Shown in pieces: positions 1 through 11,468 of a stretch of DNA of 64,000 nt (its first letter is position 1; every line of letters begins with the position of its first letter). Source of the stretch: Methylophaga sp. OBS3 (lineage in GTDB: Bacteria > Pseudomonadota > Gammaproteobacteria > Nitrosococcales > Methylophagaceae). A program made the position numbers and the translations under genes. Below the pieces are notes generated by a model, which was given only the letters and a program-made list of their open reading frames with translations, was not told where the DNA came from and ran no database searches. The DNA lies in assembly GCF_026319325.1 (NCBI RefSeq), contig NZ_JAPDMU010000004.1:62001-126000 (forward strand), read 5' to 3'.

Positions 1-308
1 TCACCGGGTAATACACAGTGAAGTGACGTGAAAGGCTGTTGTTCAAAATGATGGTCGAGTGCCGTGGTGAAGCAACTAAAACCATCTTTCAATGTGTAAT
101 AAGTGAGCGGCAGCTTTTCATCATGAAGCCTTTTAGCAAAGTGACGCATGGAAGATAAGAAAGCGACACTTCGTTGCTTGCTGGACAGTGTGGTGGTTGA
201 TTCGCCGATAACTTCCATCATTAACAACTGATCTTTTTCATCAGTCGCATCAAACAGCAAACTGTCACAATTGAGTTGATCACCCAAAATGAGAAACAAG
301 CGTGCCAT
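1..308 (-). CDS. Cryptochrome/photolyase-related protein, N-terminal part (cut by window edge)
   Basis: I translated the minus strand from an ATG at 308. The reading stays open for 102 codons to the window edge, so the C-terminus lies outside. The N-terminus MARLFLILGDQLN, followed by LLFD, an LMMEV segment and SSMRHFAKRLHDEKLPLTYY, matches the opening of the photolyase-related (PF04244-type, FeS-BCP/PhrB-like) family. Members of that family bind FAD and often a 4Fe-4S cluster and repair (6-4) photoproducts or sense light. None of the cofactor-binding half is visible here. The start codon shares one base with the stop of the upstream DUF3429 gene (TAATG), which suggests translational coupling. 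Confidence 0.8.
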   Translation of the reverse strand, partial: MARLFLILGDQLNCDSLLFDATDEKDQLLMMEVIGESTTTLSSKQRSVAFLSSMRHFAKRLHDEKLPLTYYTLKDGFSCFTTALDHHFEQQPFTSLHCVLPG

Positions 309-718
309 TAATGTACTAACGCTGTTGCCATCAAACTCAGAGCGGCTATTAATGAAAGCTGCCCACGAAGACGTATAAACTCTGCACTATAGACCATTGA
401 TATATAGTATTTCTCGTATAGCCAAAGCCCAAGAAATGACCATGCTGCAAGCCAGAACCAATTAAGTGTAGGCCATAGTAACCAACACCAAGCCCAAAGC
501 ATTAGACCGACACTAACAAAAGGCACATGTTTGGGTAATTCATACTGCATGGTTATCACCCAGAGTAAGCCGCCAAGGAAACTGAGAATCAGTGCAGCAT
601 AGGTCAATAACCATTCACTGCTATTGGGATAAATACCGGTCATGCTGATTATTGCAAGTCCAACAAAAGGAATTAGTCCGGCATAGCCAAGTAGTTGATG
701 TAATCTGGTCATGACCAT
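308..718 (-). CDS. DUF3429 domain-containing membrane protein
   Basis: This 136-residue, strongly hydrophobic protein has about five predicted membrane spans. The sequence LGYAGLIPFVGLA near the N-terminus and the later ALILSFLGGLLW are typical of the DUF3429/TMEM69-like family of inner-membrane proteins, whose function is unknown. Its first 10 bases overlap the end of the upstream exonuclease/GIY-YIG gene, and its stop overlaps the start of the photolyase-like gene. The three genes therefore look like one transcript. Co-transcription with two DNA-repair-type genes is suggestive only; I assign no role. Confidence 0.8.
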   Translation of the reverse strand: MVMTRLHQLLGYAGLIPFVGLAIISMTGIYPNSSEWLLTYAALILSFLGGLLWVITMQYELPKHVPFVSVGLMLWAWCWLLWPTLNWFWLAAWSFLGLWLYEKYYISMVYSAEFIRLRGQLSLIAALSLMATALVH

Positions 719-2160
719 TCCTCAACAAAATCTGGTAAAGGGTGAATCGTGAGTTGTTTAGGTTTTAATCGCATTAAAAAGCGTAGCTGAATTTTATAGG
801 CATCCAAATCAAAGTAGTGAGGAGCATTTTTTACTTGCCTGAGTTGTTGCTGGGCACTCTCAATATCATCAACCCGGCCCAAGTACAGCCACTGGTCTAT
901 TAAGTGATGGTGTGATGCTTCATGTTCTCCGTTGATAGGGATTTCGCTGACTAAAATAGGTCCTTGCCATGGCCAAACCTGATTTTTAAGCCCGCTAAGT
1001 GCGGTTTGTAAGCGCAGATTGTATTGCAAAGCCGGTTCTGCCTCGCAGCATGCGCCTTTGCACTTTTTTAGTTGATAACCAAAACAGCTGCCTTTTTTTG
1101 CTGGCTCAAGTCCGGTTAGTTTTTGGCAAAGCTGGTGGTCGTTAACTAGTTGTAGCAGTTTTTGTTGTCCTTGGCGTTGACTGCGAAATAAACCATAACG
1201 ATTGGTAAATTCGGGTGGCTGGCCGAGATCAGCCATTTCAATATGCACCTGCTGGTAGCCTGTTTTATTTTCACTCAACACCAACTGATAAAGCCGTTTC
1301 GCTTTGGTTTGACGACGGTTATAAAGTGGCTTTTCATCTTTAATAAGCTGGTTTTCAAGTAATTGCGCACCAAAATCAGAGGGTGTTTGTATAAAGTCGA
1401 TATGACTGAGTCGTTGCAGCATTTCGTTGCTGCGTAAATTCCCTTTGGCAGCAAAATGACTCAGTACGCGTTGTTTGATGTTGATGGATTTGCCGATGTA
1501 GAGCAGGGCGCCATGTTCATCATAAAAGCGATACACACCAGCCGTTTCTGGTAGTTGTTCCACTTCAGCAGGATCAAGCTGACTTGGTAGCCGTGTTTGT
1601 TGCATTAACTTTTGGCAGGCTCTGGCAACGCCTTCTTGAGTGTAATCAGCCGTAATTTGTTGAAATAAATGTCGAATGACATCGGCATCATCAAACGCTC
1701 GATGACGGTTTTCAATATTGAGATTGAGACGCTCGACAATGGCATCAATGCCATGCCGTTTGGCTTGCGGATAAAAGTGTCGACTGAGCTTAACCGAACA
1801 TAATGTTTTTGCTGAGAAGTTAATGCCGGCCCGTTCAAACTCAGCCCGCAGAAAACCATAGTCAAAACGTGCATGGTGCGCGACTAAAACATGATCTTTT
1901 AAAAGGTCCTGAAGGGGGGCGGCCAGCTCTGAAAAATCTGGCTTATCAGCGACCATTTCATCGGTGATGCCGGTCAGTTTGCTGATCCATGGTGGAATTC
2001 GTTGACCGGGATGAAACAGTTGCTGCCATTGACCAGTGATTTCACCATTTTCGACGAAAATACAAGCGAGTTCAGTGATGCGATCACGAAGCGGGTTTCC
2101 GCCCGTGGTTTCGCAATCCAGCAGCACCATTTTATTTGGGAAGCCTGCTGATAGCGTCAT
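709..2160 (-). CDS. Fusion protein: DnaQ-type 3'-5' exonuclease plus UvrC/Cho-type GIY-YIG endonuclease
   Basis: This is a 483-residue two-domain nuclease. The N-terminal part (about 10-175) is a DEDDh exonuclease: motif I is LLDCETTG (D15, E17), motif II is VAHHARFDYGFL, and motif III is HRAFDDADV with the catalytic His and Asp. The middle (about 205-290) is a GIY-YIG domain, with GVYRFYDE and LLYIGKS followed by the Arg of NIKQR. A Cys cluster follows (one Cys, six residues, Cys, three residues, CC, in the GSCFGYQLKKCKGACC stretch), as in Cho and UvrC, where it may hold an Fe-S cluster. There is no UvrB-binding or helix-hairpin-helix region of full UvrC. The likely role is DNA repair. A start at M11 is also possible. 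Confidence 0.85.
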   Translation of the reverse strand: MTLSAGFPNKMVLLDCETTGGNPLRDRITELACIFVENGEITGQWQQLFHPGQRIPPWISKLTGITDEMVADKPDFSELAAPLQDLLKDHVLVAHHARFDYGFLRAEFERAGINFSAKTLCSVKLSRHFYPQAKRHGIDAIVERLNLNIENRHRAFDDADVIRHLFQQITADYTQEGVARACQKLMQQTRLPSQLDPAEVEQLPETAGVYRFYDEHGALLYIGKSINIKQRVLSHFAAKGNLRSNEMLQRLSHIDFIQTPSDFGAQLLENQLIKDEKPLYNRRQTKAKRLYQLVLSENKTGYQQVHIEMADLGQPPEFTNRYGLFRSQRQGQQKLLQLVNDHQLCQKLTGLEPAKKGSCFGYQLKKCKGACCEAEPALQYNLRLQTALSGLKNQVWPWQGPILVSEIPINGEHEASHHHLIDQWLYLGRVDDIESAQQQLRQVKNAPHYFDLDAYKIQLRFLMRLKPKQLTIHPLPDFVEEWS

Positions 2161-2314
2161 GCAGTTAAGCCTGTGTGTTTATGGCGACGGCAACGCTCTG
2201 AACAATAAACGACTGATTCCCAACAGTTAGCCCACTTTTTTCGCCAACTAAAGGGCCTTTGGCAAACAACACAAATTTTTTCGGGTAAATAGGGCTTTGA
2301 ATGCGGCATAACAG

Positions 2315-2341
2315 CACTTTGCAAAACGAGTTTGCAAAGTG
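2315..2341 (-). terminator. Perfect 11-bp inverted repeat downstream of orn
   Basis: CACTTTGCAAA (2315-2325) and TTTGCAAAGTG (2331-2341) form a perfect 11-bp stem with a 5-nt loop, 33 bp beyond the stop of orn. No T-run follows on the minus strand, so it may be a 3'-end stabilising hairpin or a weak terminator rather than a classical intrinsic one. Nothing else recognisable lies between 2161 and 2374. Confidence 0.5.
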
Positions 2342-2374
2342 TCTAGTTTAAGCCGTGAAAGCCTTGTGAAGCTG

Positions 2375-2932
2375 CTACTCTTCGGTAGGCAGTTTGATCA
2401 TATGCTCGCGGTAATGTTGTAACTCGCGAATAGAATCTTTGATGTCGTCCATTGCCAGATGGCTAGATTTTTTCTTGAAGGCTTTTTCAACTTTCGGTGC
2501 CCAGCGACGGGCTAATTCTTTAAAGCTACTCACATCAAGGTTGCGATAGTGGAAGTAGGCTTCCAGTTCCGGCATGCAGCGCGCCATAAAACGGCGATCC
2601 TGACAAATGCTATTCCCACACATCGGTGACACATTGGCAGGGACATATTTGCGCAAAAACTCGATGGTTTCCGCTTCGGCTTGTTGTTCGTTGTAAGTGC
2701 TTTTTCGAACCCGTTCAACCAAACCTGAGCGGCCATGTTGTTTCGTATTCCACTCATCCATCGCATCTAAAACCGCATCAGGCTGATGTATAGCAATGAT
2801 TGGCCCTTCGGCGAGTACATTGAGTTCGCTGTCGGTGACGATAGTGGCAATTTCAATAATATAATCGTTATTGGTGTCGAGACCGGTCATTTCCAGGTCT
2901 ATCCAGATAAGGTTATTTTTGCTTTTAGCCAT
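2375..2932 (-). CDS. orn: Oligoribonuclease
   Basis: This DEDDh 3'-5' exoribonuclease degrades 2-5-nt RNA fragments and pGpG, so it finishes both mRNA decay and c-di-GMP breakdown. The protein has 185 residues, the usual size. Motif I is [29 protein letters not shown] follows, and [14 protein letters not shown] near the C-terminus supplies the last acidic ligand. I chose the ATG at 2932 because GGAG precedes it and because homologues start just before this motif. An upstream in-frame start at 3010 would add an unconserved 26 residues. It is transcribed divergently from the M48 protease. Confidence 0.95.
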   Translation of the reverse strand: MAKSKNNLIWIDLEMTGLDTNNDYIIEIATIVTDSELNVLAEGPIIAIHQPDAVLDAMDEWNTKQHGRSGLVERVRKSTYNEQQAEAETIEFLRKYVPANVSPMCGNSICQDRRFMARCMPELEAYFHYRNLDVSSFKELARRWAPKVEKAFKKKSSHLAMDDIKDSIRELQHYREHMIKLPTEE

Positions 2933-3036
2933 GGTCTCCGTCTTTTCTTTTCCGACAAGGGGGTGAACTATGTTGCCAGCGATTGTATCAAAGGCTACTC
3001 TGCTCGACACAATTTAGAAATTTTATTGGTTTAATA

Positions 3037-4284
3037 ATGATGAATGAGTTTACTTGGGTTTTTGTAATTGCCCTATTAGTTATGACGGGAATTGAGATCT
3101 GGCTATCACTTCGCCAGAAGCGCCATGTATTGGCAAACCGTCATCAAGTCCCGGCGGCTTTTAGCGAGCAAATTAGCCTAGAAGCACACCAAAAAGCGGC
3201 TGATTACAGCGTTGCAAAAGGTCAGTTTAAACGCACAGAAGCTTTATACGGTGCGGTCATTTTATTGGTCTGGACTTTGGGCGGCGGCCTAGCTTTATTG
3301 TCGGGTGCTTGGGAAAGCCTTGGTTTATCTGCAACTGTCACCGGCATTTTATTTGTGCTGAGCTTTTTAGTTATTGGTTCACTTTTAGAGCTACCAACCA
3401 GTTGGTTTAAAACCTTTGTAATGGAAGACAAGTTTGGTTTTAACCGCAGCACGCCAGGCGTGTTTTTTGGTGATTTTGCGAAGCAACTCTTATTGACACT
3501 GATTATGGGTACGCCAATTATTTGGGTCACTTTGTGGCTGATGGAAAGCTCTGGCGCTTATTGGTGGTTGTATTTATGGGGGGCTTGGATGGGCTTTGCA
3601 TTATTTATGATGTGGGCATACCCAGCCTTTATTGCACCGATTTTTAATAAGTTTTCACCACTTGAAGACAAGCAGTTAGAAAGTCGTGTTGACGGATTGT
3701 TAAAGCGTTGTGGTTTTAAGAGCCAAGGCATTTTTGTCATGGATGGTTCCCGCCGCAGTGGGCACGGTAATGCCTACTTTACTGGCCTTGGCAATAACAA
3801 ACGAATTGTGTTCTTTGACACGTTATTAAGCACATTAAACGGTGACCAAATCGAAGCCGTTCTGGCACATGAGTTAGGCCATTTCCGTCGTAAACATGTC
3901 ATCAAAAATATGGCGCTGCTGGCGGTGTTGAGTCTGATTGGTCTCGCATTTTTGGGCTGGGCATCAGCACAAAGCTGGTTTTATAACGGCTTAGGTGTTG
4001 AAAGCCAAAGTGCCGCGATGGCACTGGTGTTATTTATGCTGGTGATTCCTGTGTTCAGTTTTTATCTGCATCCATTATTGACGCATTTGTCACGTAAATA
4101 TGAATACGAAGCCGATGATTATGCGGCTTCAGTGGCAAATGCAGATGATCTGATTGCTGCGTTAGTGGCTTTGTATAAAGAAAATGCCAGCACATTAACG
4201 CCAGATCCTTTGGTTTCTGCAATTTATGATTCGCATCCACCTGCATCACTGCGAATTGCGGCATTGCAGGCGCGCACGGCTTAA
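3037..4284 (+). CDS. M48 family zinc metalloprotease (Ste24/CAAX prenyl protease type)
   Basis: This is a polytopic membrane zinc protease of 415 residues. Hydrophobic segments occupy both halves. The zinc site is HELGH, in AVLAHELGHFRRKHV, with a third ligand in EYEADDYAASVAN. The overall layout follows the Ste24 class rather than the shorter HtpX. I chose the tandem ATGs at 3037/3040 because homologues begin near MNEFTWVF. The stop codon overlaps the ATG of a small cytochrome c gene by one base. In bacteria this class is linked to membrane and envelope protein quality control, but the substrate here is unknown. Confidence 0.9.
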   Translation: MMNEFTWVFVIALLVMTGIEIWLSLRQKRHVLANRHQVPAAFSEQISLEAHQKAADYSVAKGQFKRTEALYGAVILLVWTLGGGLALLSGAWESLGLSATVTGILFVLSFLVIGSLLELPTSWFKTFVMEDKFGFNRSTPGVFFGDFAKQLLLTLIMGTPIIWVTLWLMESSGAYWWLYLWGAWMGFALFMMWAYPAFIAPIFNKFSPLEDKQLESRVDGLLKRCGFKSQGIFVMDGSRRSGHGNAYFTGLGNNKRIVFFDTLLSTLNGDQIEAVLAHELGHFRRKHVIKNMALLAVLSLIGLAFLGWASAQSWFYNGLGVESQSAAMALVLFMLVIPVFSFYLHPLLTHLSRKYEYEADDYAASVANADDLIAALVALYKENASTLTPDPLVSAIYDSHPPASLRIAALQARTA

Positions 4285-4562
4285 TGTCAAAAAGCCTCAC
4301 GCTGATTTGTTTACTGTTGGCCAGCACTCTATCGCTGGCCGACGGTAAGTCATTGCATGATAAGAGTTGTATGCAATGTCATGCATCACTCACTGGCGGC
4401 GATGCAAATAGTTTGTACAGTCGCAATGACCGCAAAGTGACATCTTTGGCGGGCTTAGAAAAACGTGTTGCGAATTGTGCAATTGCTGCTGATGCCAACT
4501 GGTCAGTAGATCAGCAAAAGCAAGTTATCGATTATTTAAACAGCCAGTTTTATCGTTTCTAA
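4284..4562 (+). CDS. Small periplasmic cytochrome c
   Basis: This 92-residue protein has a Sec signal peptide ending near SLADG and one heme-attachment site, CMQCH. After the heme site comes the pattern YSRNDRKVTSLAGLEKRVANC, and the protein ends in a YLNSQFYRF tail. No methionine follows the heme motif, so the usual Met sixth ligand is missing, while one Cys is present in the middle of the distal half. It is translated from an ATG overlapping the stop of the M48 protease gene. Its 3' end overlaps the convergent diguanylate cyclase gene by four bases. Electron-transfer partner unknown. Confidence 0.8.
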   Translation: MSKSLTLICLLLASTLSLADGKSLHDKSCMQCHASLTGGDANSLYSRNDRKVTSLAGLEKRVANCAIAADANWSVDQQKQVIDYLNSQFYRF

Positions 4563-5602
4563 ACATCGATAAAAATTTGGTTTCGACCATTTTGTTTTGC
4601 GGTATAAAGCGCCTTATCACTGCGCTCGAATAAGCTGCTTGGTGTGTCACCGGGCGTGAACATACTGATACCGATTGACACCGTGACTTCCCCAATAGAC
4701 TCATGACTGTCTTTCTTTTTCAGGCGGCTTTCTTCGAGCGAGCTGCGAATAGCTTCTGCAATGGTATGTGCTTCGTGTGGATTGCTATGGAGTAACAACA
4801 TGCAAAACTCATCACCACCTAAACGGGCAGCAATATGTAAATCATCACAGCGTTTTTGTAAGGTAGTGCCAAAGAACTGCAGTAACTTGTCGCCCAATGC
4901 ATGACCAAATCGGTCGTTTACCTGCTTGAAGTTGTCAATATCAAATACCATCAGGGCAAATTTGACCTGACCGGTACGACACAATTGGGCTATTTCTTTG
5001 CTGAAGCTATTGCGGTTTAACAAGCCCGTTAGGCTATCCAAACGCGCTTCTTGTTTGACGGCTTCAAGTTCGCTACGAAGTTTAAGTATTTCTTGAGTCG
5101 ATTCTGCGAGCTCTTGTTTAAGACCACTGCTAGATTCACTCAACTTACGGGTATTTTCTAAGATGCCAGAAAGAACATTTTTGATGTCATCAATATCTTG
5201 GCAGTTTTCAAGCAGGCTATGACTTTGATTTAAGTCTGAAGCCAAATCGCCAGCTGTAATTTCAGCTCGATTAATATTACTGATAGTGTTATCGACAACT
5301 AAACGAAGACCATTATTGGTTTGCTCTAGGCGTTCTGGCATGCCCATCAAGACATATTTTTCGTACAAATATTGGGTTAGCTCTTGGGTGATTTCATCAC
5401 CCTTATTGAGGCGAGTATCAATGGCGTTAATTAGAGCTTGATTGTTACCTGAGACATACTCATACCAAACAGCATAGTTAACTGGGGTAATAGGCGTTTT
5501 GTAGCGATTTACTAAGGGGAGTGTTCGTCGTAAATTTTCCGATGCTTGTTGAAAAGCGTCACCATATACGGGAGGAAAAGAAGAGTTATTTGCCACAAAC
5601 AC
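4559..5602 (-). CDS. GGDEF diguanylate cyclase
   Basis: This 347-residue soluble protein has a C-terminal GGDEF domain: LDSLTGLLNRNSF opens it, and the active-site loop is RLGGDEFCML. Two GTP are condensed to c-di-GMP by this class. The roughly 180-residue N-terminal part is helical and unlike PAS or GAF, with a likely coiled coil (ELAESTQEILKLRSELEAV) running into the cyclase domain. That arrangement suggests activation by dimerisation. I see no RxxD inhibitory site immediately before the GGDEF motif. There are no membrane spans. A signal for the N-terminal region cannot be named from sequence. Confidence 0.92.
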   Translation of the reverse strand: MFVANNSSFPPVYGDAFQQASENLRRTLPLVNRYKTPITPVNYAVWYEYVSGNNQALINAIDTRLNKGDEITQELTQYLYEKYVLMGMPERLEQTNNGLRLVVDNTISNINRAEITAGDLASDLNQSHSLLENCQDIDDIKNVLSGILENTRKLSESSSGLKQELAESTQEILKLRSELEAVKQEARLDSLTGLLNRNSFSKEIAQLCRTGQVKFALMVFDIDNFKQVNDRFGHALGDKLLQFFGTTLQKRCDDLHIAARLGGDEFCMLLLHSNPHEAHTIAEAIRSSLEESRLKKKDSHESIGEVTVSIGISMFTPGDTPSSLFERSDKALYTAKQNGRNQIFIDV

Positions 5603-5649
5603 GACCTTACAAAACAGTTACTGAAGATTATTGCTATTTTTTCAAATAA

Positions 5650-6906
5650 TCAACGAATCTTACGGTGCAGTTGCAACAACACCGGGATAATTAATATTAA
5701 CGTCAGCCAAGGCAAAAACCTTAAAAAATCTACACTACTTAACTGACCACTAGCGGCCAACCAAGTCAGAATCAAAAAGCTCACCATGGTGAGATTTTGT
5801 ATCCAATTATTGCCAGCGAGCACGGTGCCTAGCTTTTCAATAGGTGCTTCACGTTGAATTAAGGCATTGAGTGGAATGATAAACAGACCACCAAATATGC
5901 CAAAAGCGGCGATTGCGATGGCAAATCCGATAACCGTGTTTATCAAGGTAATAACGGCAAGTGTGGCAAACAAGCCAATACCACCAATTAACATCAGACT
6001 AAAACGGATATGTTCTCGGCAAAGTCTGCCAGCGGTTAAAGAGCCAAGGATGATGCCAATCCCTGAGCAGGCGAGTAGTCCCTGAATGATAATAGTGTTG
6101 TTTTCATTTAATACGATTTTGGCAAAGGCTGGAAAGACTGCGAGCATGGTTTGTGAAATGCCCCAGAAAATCGATAAACCCAAAATACACCAGAGGATCA
6201 AACGGTCGTTACTAATGATGCTTAGGTTCTGACGCAAAGTATGACCACGCCGATACGCAGGCCAGTCAAACGTTTGTTTTGGACTCGCAGCATCTATCGC
6301 AGGTAGCTTGCGTGCAAACAGATATTCAAGACAAGAAAAGCCAACCAACAACCAGCCCAAAGGCGCGATATATTGAATTAATTCGGCTTCATTGCTGTAA
6401 GTCACATCAGCCAATAACACTTCAAAGAAAATCGAAAACAAAAAAATGCCGGTCAAAATAGCAACGATGGTGGTCGCTTGCAGAAAACCATTGGCCGAAG
6501 CCAGACTTTGCTCACCTGTTGTTTCTCGGATATAACCATATTTAGCAGGCGAATAGACGGCACTTTGTGCGGCAAGAATAAAGGTCAGTGCAAACGCTAA
6601 TTGAAACCAGCCTTGGTAATAACTCAAGGTGATGAGCAAGGTGATAAAGATCGCTGATAAGGCTGCCCAACGCATGATTTTGGGTTTGGCAAAACGATCC
6701 GATAAAAAGCCAGCCGGCGTAAACAACAAAATAAAGGGCAGCAAGATTAAGGCATTGACCACCGCCGTTAGAGCTACTTGGGTGGCGTCATCATAAATCT
6801 TGAATAGGGTGTTTTGGATGATGATCTTATGGCCGAGATCAACGACGGCATTAATAAAAGCAACTAATAAAAACGGGACCAGCCCGACGGTGCGTCCCGT
6901 CATCAT
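5650..6906 (-). CDS. MFS transporter, LplT-like
   Basis: This 418-residue protein has twelve predicted membrane spans. The N-terminal sequence LVAFINAVVDLGHKIIIQNT, the TPAGFLSDRFAKPKIM loop and the YSPAKYGYIRE stretch resemble LplT, the lysophospholipid flippase of Gram-negative bacteria. In E. coli LplT works with the acyltransferase/acyl-ACP synthetase Aas, which is sometimes fused to it. Here neither a fused acyltransferase nor an aas gene is visible within the window. The substrate assignment therefore rests on family resemblance alone. Confidence 0.8.
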   Translation of the reverse strand: MMTGRTVGLVPFLLVAFINAVVDLGHKIIIQNTLFKIYDDATQVALTAVVNALILLPFILLFTPAGFLSDRFAKPKIMRWAALSAIFITLLITLSYYQGWFQLAFALTFILAAQSAVYSPAKYGYIRETTGEQSLASANGFLQATTIVAILTGIFLFSIFFEVLLADVTYSNEAELIQYIAPLGWLLVGFSCLEYLFARKLPAIDAASPKQTFDWPAYRRGHTLRQNLSIISNDRLILWCILGLSIFWGISQTMLAVFPAFAKIVLNENNTIIIQGLLACSGIGIILGSLTAGRLCREHIRFSLMLIGGIGLFATLAVITLINTVIGFAIAIAAFGIFGGLFIIPLNALIQREAPIEKLGTVLAGNNWIQNLTMVSFLILTWLAASGQLSSVDFLRFLPWLTLILIIPVLLQLHRKIR

Positions 6907-6910
6907 AAAT

Positions 6911-7351
6911 TTAATCCGTGTCTTGCAGTCTTACCGCTAACACATCACATTTAGCGTGATGCAAAATGGCATTGGCAGTTGAACCAAGCAGCATTTTAAT
7001 ACCATGACGACCATGAGAGCCAACAACAATCAGGTCAACATCATGTTCATCTGCAATACGCACAATATCGCGACCCGGACTGCCAAATTCAGCCCATTGG
7101 TGATCACTACTGATTTGGTAGCGTTTCCCAACATCAGCTAATTGTTGTTGGCCCGCCTCAAGCAGCGAATCACGCATATCGCTGTCGACACTAATCATCG
7201 GCTCGTAAGCAAAATCGGTTAACGGAAAGTCCTCGACAATATGGCATAAACAGAGCTGTGTATCTGCGACTGCTAAAGCCTGTGCACGCTGAATGACTTC
7301 CTCGGTATGTGCTGAGAAGTCGATAGCAACGAGAATATGTTTGTATGCCAT
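6911..7351 (-). CDS. Universal stress protein (UspA family)
   Basis: This 146-residue single Usp domain starts MAYKHILVAIDFSAHTEEVI. It carries the nucleotide-binding signature GSHGRHGIKMLLGSTANAIL near the C-terminus, the G-2x-G-9x-G-S/T type found in ATP-binding Usp proteins. The ATG at 7351 is preceded by a strong GGAGGGG ribosome site, so the longer open frame upstream is not used. It follows trxB on the same strand, but a terminator hairpin lies between them, so it probably has its own promoter. It likely acts in the cytoplasm under stress; the exact role is unknown. Confidence 0.9.
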   Translation of the reverse strand: MAYKHILVAIDFSAHTEEVIQRAQALAVADTQLCLCHIVEDFPLTDFAYEPMISVDSDMRDSLLEAGQQQLADVGKRYQISSDHQWAEFGSPGRDIVRIADEHDVDLIVVGSHGRHGIKMLLGSTANAILHHAKCDVLAVRLQDTD

Positions 7352-7370
7352 GATTTTCCCCTCCGTAGAT

Positions 7371-7397
7371 ACAAAAAAGCAGGCTTTCGCCTGCTTA
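7371..7397 (-). terminator. Intrinsic terminator of trxB
   Basis: Read on the minus strand, AAGCAGGC-GAAA-GCCTGCTT forms an 8-bp stem with a GAAA tetraloop, followed by a TTTT tract. It begins a few bases after the trxB stop codon and precedes the ribosome site of the Usp gene. Confidence 0.85.
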
Positions 7398-7404
7398 TTC
7401 GATA

Positions 7405-10774
<3,370 letters not shown>

Positions 10775-10835
10775 ATACGCACTTATCTGACATCGCGAGG
10801 GTCTAAGCCTTGCGATGAATCATCAGGAGAAAAAT

Positions 10836-11468
10836 ATGTTGAAGCGATTTTCGCTTATGCTGATTGGCAGCTTAAGTTTGGTTAGTGGTATGGCCCATGC
10901 TGAACAAGATGCTGTCGATCGTTTGCATCAATTTGTTGAGCAGGTTAATGAGTTTCAAGCCACATTTACGCAAACAGTAGTTGATGGCCAAGGTAACTTG
11001 ATTGAAGAAGCCGAAGGCGAGTTTTTACTGTCCCGGCCGGGTAAGTTTCGCTGGGATTATGTCAGTCCTTATGCACAAGAAATTGTCGCGGATGGTGAAA
11101 ATATCTGGTTTTACGATGTTGACCTTGAGCAAATTACTGTAAAAAATCAGGATGAGGCTTTGGCTGATACGCCTGCAGGTCTATTATCAGGTCAAAGCAT
11201 GCCTGAGGATACCTACAACATTACCGTCTTAAATAAAGGTGATGATCTGCAATGGGTAGAAATGACGCCGAAAGATCATGACTCTAATTACCAGCGTGTT
11301 GAGTTAGGTTTTGACAAAACAGGTCTGCAACAAATGTTGATGACTGATGCCTTTGATCAACGCACTAAACTGCAATTTAGTGATGTGAAAGTGAACCCAT
11401 CATTGGATGTTAGCCGTTTTGACTTTGAGCCACCTGCTGGCGTTGATGTCGTTGGAGACACGCAATAA
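10836..11468 (+). CDS. lolA: Outer-membrane lipoprotein carrier protein LolA
   Basis: LolA is the periplasmic chaperone that carries lipoproteins from LolCDE to LolB. The 210-residue precursor has a Sec signal peptide ending near GMAHA. The family segments FQATFTQTVVDGQGNLIEEAEGEF, then RPGKFRWDYVSPY, are clear. I place the start at the ATG at 10836, which has AGGAG seven bases upstream. An in-frame ATG at 10815 lacks a ribosome site. The stop at 11466-11468 directly abuts the GTG of rarA, so the two are translationally linked, as in many gammaproteobacteria. Confidence 0.95.
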   Translation: MLKRFSLMLIGSLSLVSGMAHAEQDAVDRLHQFVEQVNEFQATFTQTVVDGQGNLIEEAEGEFLLSRPGKFRWDYVSPYAQEIVADGENIWFYDVDLEQITVKNQDEALADTPAGLLSGQSMPEDTYNITVLNKGDDLQWVEMTPKDHDSNYQRVELGFDKTGLQQMLMTDAFDQRTKLQFSDVKVNPSLDVSRFDFEPPAGVDVVGDTQ

